Position numbers and translations under genes: made by a program
The notes under the pieces: generated by a model
The model's input: the letters and a program-made list of their open reading frames with translations, nothing else
Database searches by the model: none
What the model was told of the DNA's origin: nothing
Shown here: positions 61,299 to 64,000 of the stretch, piece after piece
Numbering within the stretch: position 1 is the first letter of the stretch
Layout of the letters: each line of letters starts with the position of its first letter
Source: Variovorax sp. PMC12
Lineage (GTDB): Bacteria > Pseudomonadota > Gammaproteobacteria > Burkholderiales > Burkholderiaceae_C
Assembly (NCBI RefSeq): GCF_003019815.1
Contig: NZ_CP027773.1
Span: forward strand, 310,001-374,000
Reading direction: 5' to 3'
Length of the DNA: 64,000 nucleotides

Positions 61299-62351
61299 AT
61301 GACGACGCTGCAGCAGATCCTCGGCACCGAACTTCCTCTCATCCAGGCGCCCATGGCCGGCGTGCAAGGCAGCGCGATGGCGATCGCGGTCAGCAATGCG
61401 GGCGGACTCGGCTCGCTGCCGGGCGCCATGCTGAGCCCCGAGGTCATGCGCAGCGAGCTCACGGCCATCCGCGCGGGCACGGACAAGCCCTTCAACGTCA
61501 ACTTCTTCTGCCACACCCCGCCGGAACCGAGCGCGGAGCGCGAAGCCGCATGGCGCGCCGCCCTGGCACCGTACTACGTGGAGCACGGCATCGATGCCGC
61601 GAGCATTCCCGCCGGCCCGGGGCGCAACCCTTTCAGCGCGGACGTGGCCGACCTGATCGCCGAGTTCCGCCCGCCGGTGGTGAGCTTTCATTTCGGCCTG
61701 CCGTCCGAGGCGCTGCTGGCGCGGGTGCGCGGCTGGGGCGCCAAGGTGCTGGCTTCGGCCACCACGCTCGACGAGGCGCTGTGGCTCGAGGCGCACGGCG
61801 TCGACGCGGTCATCGCCCAGGGCCTGGAGGCCGGCGGGCACCGCGGCCACTTCCTGTCCCATGACCTGACCAGGCAGCTCGGCACTTTCGCGCTGCTGCC
61901 GCAGCTGGTGCGGGCCGTCAAGCTGCCGGTGATCGCGGCCGGGGGCATCGCCGATGCCAACGGCGTGGCTGCCGCGATGGCGCTGGGCGCGGCGGGCGTG
62001 CAGATCGGCACCGCCTACATGCTGACCCCCGAGGCGACCACCAGCGCGCTGCACCGCGCCGCGCTCAAGAGCGAAGCCGCGCGCCACACCGCGCTGACGA
62101 ATCTCTTCACCGGCCGGCCCGCGCGCGGCATCGTGAACCGCGTGATGCGCGACCTGGGCCCCATCGGCGCGGCGGCGCCGGAGTTCCCGCTGGCCACCTC
62201 GGGCATCGCGCCGCTGCGTGCCAAGGCCGAGGCAAAGGGCAGCGGCGATTTTTCTCCGCTGTGGTCGGGCCAGAACGCGACCGGCTGCCGCGAGGTGCCG
62301 GCGGCCGAACTCACGCGCGAGCTGGCACGCGGCTTCCAGGCAATCCGATAA
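61299..62351 (+). CDS. Nitronate monooxygenase
   Basis: A 350-residue FMN-dependent TIM barrel of the 2-nitropropane dioxygenase family, which oxidises nitronates such as propionate-3-nitronate. Features include PLIQAPMAGVQGSAMAIAVSNAGGLGSLPGAM, FNVNFFCHTPPEPS, VDAVIAQGLEAGGHRGHF (catalytic His region), PVIAAGGIADANGVAAAMALGAAGVQIGTAYMLT and the SGIAPLRAKAEAKGSGDFSPLWSGQ tail. That tail marks class I bacterial enzymes. ATG at 61299 begins the first barrel strand. The next gene follows after 26 bp and may be co-transcribed. Confidence 0.9.
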   Translation: MTTLQQILGTELPLIQAPMAGVQGSAMAIAVSNAGGLGSLPGAMLSPEVMRSELTAIRAGTDKPFNVNFFCHTPPEPSAEREAAWRAALAPYYVEHGIDAASIPAGPGRNPFSADVADLIAEFRPPVVSFHFGLPSEALLARVRGWGAKVLASATTLDEALWLEAHGVDAVIAQGLEAGGHRGHFLSHDLTRQLGTFALLPQLVRAVKLPVIAAGGIADANGVAAAMALGAAGVQIGTAYMLTPEATTSALHRAALKSEAARHTALTNLFTGRPARGIVNRVMRDLGPIGAAAPEFPLATSGIAPLRAKAEAKGSGDFSPLWSGQNATGCREVPAAELTRELARGFQAIR

Positions 62352-62377
62352 GCACTGCTCTCACTGCTTCCACCCTC

Positions 62378-63055
62378 ATGACCCAACTTCACCTGCCCCT
62401 CAAATTCCTCGAACACTCGGCCTGGCCGGGCACCGCCGAACCCTGGCTGCTGGTGCTGATGCACGGCGTCGGCAGCAACGAGCAGGACCTGTTCGGCCTC
62501 GCGCGCATGATGCCGCCGCACTTTCATGTGCTGAGCCTGCGCGCGCCGTATGTGCTGTCGCCCGATGCCTATGCGTGGTTCGAGTTCCAGTTCCTGCCGA
62601 ACGGCGAGCGCCTGATCAACGAAGAGCAGGAGCGCGAGAGCCGCTTCCTCGTCGGCGAGATGATCGCCTCCGCCGGCCAGCAGCTCGGCGTGCCGCCGGA
62701 GCGGGTGATCGTCGGCGGCTTCAGCCAGGGCGGGATCATGGCGCTGTCGCTGCTGCTGACCAAGCCAGAGAGCGTGCGCGCCGCGATGGTGTGGCACAGC
62801 CGGCTGCTGTCGCAGGTGGTGCCGCACGTGGCGCCCGCCGAGGCCTTCGAGGGCAAGGCGCTGTGGGTGAGCCACGGCAGCTCCGACAACGTGATTCCGC
62901 CGAGCGCGGCGGAAGTGACGCGCGAACTGGCGCGCACATTGCCGCTGACGCTCTCGGGTGGCGACTTCCCGGGCGCGCACGAGATTCGGCCCGCCGAGCT
63001 GCAGGCCACGCTGGCGTGGCTGCAGGCGCTCAGCGCATCGCCAGACGCGCCATGA
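62378..63055 (+). CDS. Phospholipase/carboxylesterase family alpha/beta-hydrolase
   Basis: A 225-residue cytoplasmic hydrolase of the YpfH/carboxylesterase-2 family. Blocks seen are LLVLMHGVGSNEQDLFGLA, the nucleophile VGGFSQGGIMALSLLL (Ser near 118), acid in VSHGSSDNVIPP and His in FPGAHEIRPAEL. Acts on small esters or lysophospholipids; the true substrate is unknown. Its last 26 bp overlap the 3' end of the converging TetR gene. Confidence 0.88.
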   Translation: MTQLHLPLKFLEHSAWPGTAEPWLLVLMHGVGSNEQDLFGLARMMPPHFHVLSLRAPYVLSPDAYAWFEFQFLPNGERLINEEQERESRFLVGEMIASAGQQLGVPPERVIVGGFSQGGIMALSLLLTKPESVRAAMVWHSRLLSQVVPHVAPAEAFEGKALWVSHGSSDNVIPPSAAEVTRELARTLPLTLSGGDFPGAHEIRPAELQATLAWLQALSASPDAP

Positions 63056-63653
63056 CCATCGCTTCCATCTCTGCGAGCCAGGCGCTGTTGTCGCCAGCCG
63101 CGTCGGGCTGCAACAGCAGCCGGTAGCGGCGCGCGCCCCAGCAGGCGGTCAGCAGGGCGTGGATGGTGGCGGGCGAGGGTTGCGGCTCCAGGTCCGTGCA
63201 GGTTGCGAAGGCCCGCAGCCAGCGCGCCGCGAGTTCGTCGTACACCCGGCGGTGGTGCTTGGGCTCGGCCACGCGGTGTTCGAGCATCAGCATTTCGTGG
63301 TCGAAGGCGGGCAACCCTTCGAGCCGGGTGTCGCAGGTGATGCGCACCAGGCGCTGCACCCGTTCGCGCCAGCCGATGTCTTCGGGCGCGATCACATCCG
63401 CATCGAGCCGCGCGAGCAGCGCCTCGATGCAGTGGCGCACATAGCCCGAGAGCAGGGCCTCCTTGTCGGGAAAGTAGTCGTACAGCGTGCCGACCGCGAT
63501 GCCGGTTTCGAGCGCCACCGCGCGCGTGGTCACGCCTTCCCAGCCGTGCGCGTTCCAAATCCGAACAAAGGCGTCGTAGATCGCCTGCACGGTGAACTTG
63601 CTGCGTGCCTGCGTGGGGCGTTTCAGGGGCTTGGAGCGGGGTGCGTCCGGCAT
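63030..63653 (-). CDS. TetR-family transcriptional regulator
   Basis: A 207-residue repressor. The helix-turn-helix lies at about residues 25-70 (FTVQAIYDAFVRIWNAHGWEGVTTRAVALETGIAVGTLYDYFPDKEALLSGYV); the rest is a variable ligand domain. I start at ATG 63653, since the open frame further upstream has no ribosome site and would overlap the divergent DUF2855 gene. Only 49 bp separate the two starts, so it probably controls that gene and itself. Confidence 0.9.
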   Translation of the reverse strand: MPDAPRSKPLKRPTQARSKFTVQAIYDAFVRIWNAHGWEGVTTRAVALETGIAVGTLYDYFPDKEALLSGYVRHCIEALLARLDADVIAPEDIGWRERVQRLVRITCDTRLEGLPAFDHEMLMLEHRVAEPKHHRRVYDELAARWLRAFATCTDLEPQPSPATIHALLTACWGARRYRLLLQPDAAGDNSAWLAEMEAMVMARLAMR

Positions 63654-63702
63654 CGACGGGTTTCCGAACCCGCCGCGAAGCGGGCCGCCATACAGTTTGC
63701 GA

Positions 63703-64000
63703 ATGAACAACGCATTCACTTTAACCCGCCTCCAGACGCGCAAGAACGCCCTCGGCACCACCCGTGTCGTGACCACGCAGGACCCCGGCGCCTTGCAGCC
63801 CGGCGAGGTGCTGATGAAGATCGGCCGCTTCTCGCTGACCACCAACAACATCACCTACGCGGCCTTCGGCGACGCGGTCATGAAGTACTGGCATTTCTTT
63901 CCGACCGGCGACGCCGACTGGGGCCACATGCCGGCCTGGGGCTTCGCCGATGTGGCGGCCTCGAACGTGGAGGGCGTGGCGGTGGGCGAGCGCTTCTACG
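63703..64000 (+). CDS. DUF2855 family protein, 5' part only
   Basis: The first 99 residues are in the window. The sequence matches the opening of DUF2855 proteins, MDR-like proteins of unknown function: ALQPGEVLMKIGRFSLTTNN, ITYAAFGDAVMKYWHFFPTG, WGHMPAWGFADV. The segment SLTTNNITYA is like the substrate-side strand of medium-chain reductases. Divergent from the TetR gene and probably its target. Confidence 0.85.
   Translation, partial: MNNAFTLTRLQTRKNALGTTRVVTTQDPGALQPGEVLMKIGRFSLTTNNITYAAFGDAVMKYWHFFPTGDADWGHMPAWGFADVAASNVEGVAVGERFY

Overview
The window is a high-GC, densely coded chromosomal segment typical of a Burkholderiales/Comamonadaceae soil or plant-associated bacterium; Variovorax is my best guess. 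The guess rests on Bug-type (TctC) solute receptors beside a TctD/TctE pair, a quinate/shikimate-to-protocatechuate cluster, MHS transporters and a G/C-rich REP-like element. It is inference, since there is no rRNA gene to confirm it.

Layout. 1-3.6 kb: a TonB-dependent siderophore receptor (partial), a cupin protein and a proline iminopeptidase on the minus strand, then a scar-like gap and a small ORF. 3.6-8.2 kb: chorismate synthase aroC, an MFS transporter whose start overlaps the aroC stop, and a Tat/lipoprotein metallophosphoesterase with a LamG-like tail. 8.4-24.2 kb: the accessory heart of the window, a type VI secretion effector island. A 27-codon leader overlaps vgrG (C-terminally extended), followed by rhs1 and a Sel1-type candidate immunity gene, a pentapeptide-repeat gene, a small OB-fold-like exported protein, then rhs2 and an AT-rich candidate immunity gene. 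It ends in a graveyard of broken rhs pieces around an orphan candidate immunity gene. The two rhs genes share about 2.3 kb of nearly identical 5' sequence but carry unrelated toxin tips.

24.2-28.5 kb: a fructose-type ABC operon (frcBCA) with a ROK repressor as last gene and a palindromic operator over the predicted -35. 28.5-33.0 kb: a minus-strand operon of two Bug receptors around a TctD/TctE two-component system, ending in a DUF6194-like gene. 33.2-35.7 kb: a large Sel1-repeat protein. 35.7-45.6 kb: a catabolic cluster with an IclR/PcaR-type regulator, two shikimate-dehydrogenase paralogues, pcaB, pcaC, an MFS exporter-like gene, pcaD, quiC and an MHS transporter. It would take quinate/shikimate to 3-dehydroshikimate, protocatechuate and 3-oxoadipate; the ring-cleaving pcaGH and the lower pathway are not here.

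45.6-64 kb: mixed housekeeping and accessory genes: a FrnE-like DsbA, a DUF1800/DUF1501 pair with an inverted REP-like element, a tannase-family lipoprotein, rifampin ADP-ribosyltransferase (arr), a HEAT-repeat protein with an overlapping partner, a C4-like antisense RNA, a GlxA-type regulator, a SLAC1/TehA-type channel, tapT, a gamma-glutamylcyclotransferase-like gene, a GFA-family gene, a MurA paralogue, a lipoprotein, a nitronate monooxygenase, a phospholipase/carboxylesterase, a TetR regulator and the start of a DUF2855 gene. No tRNA, rRNA, CRISPR array or transposase was found.
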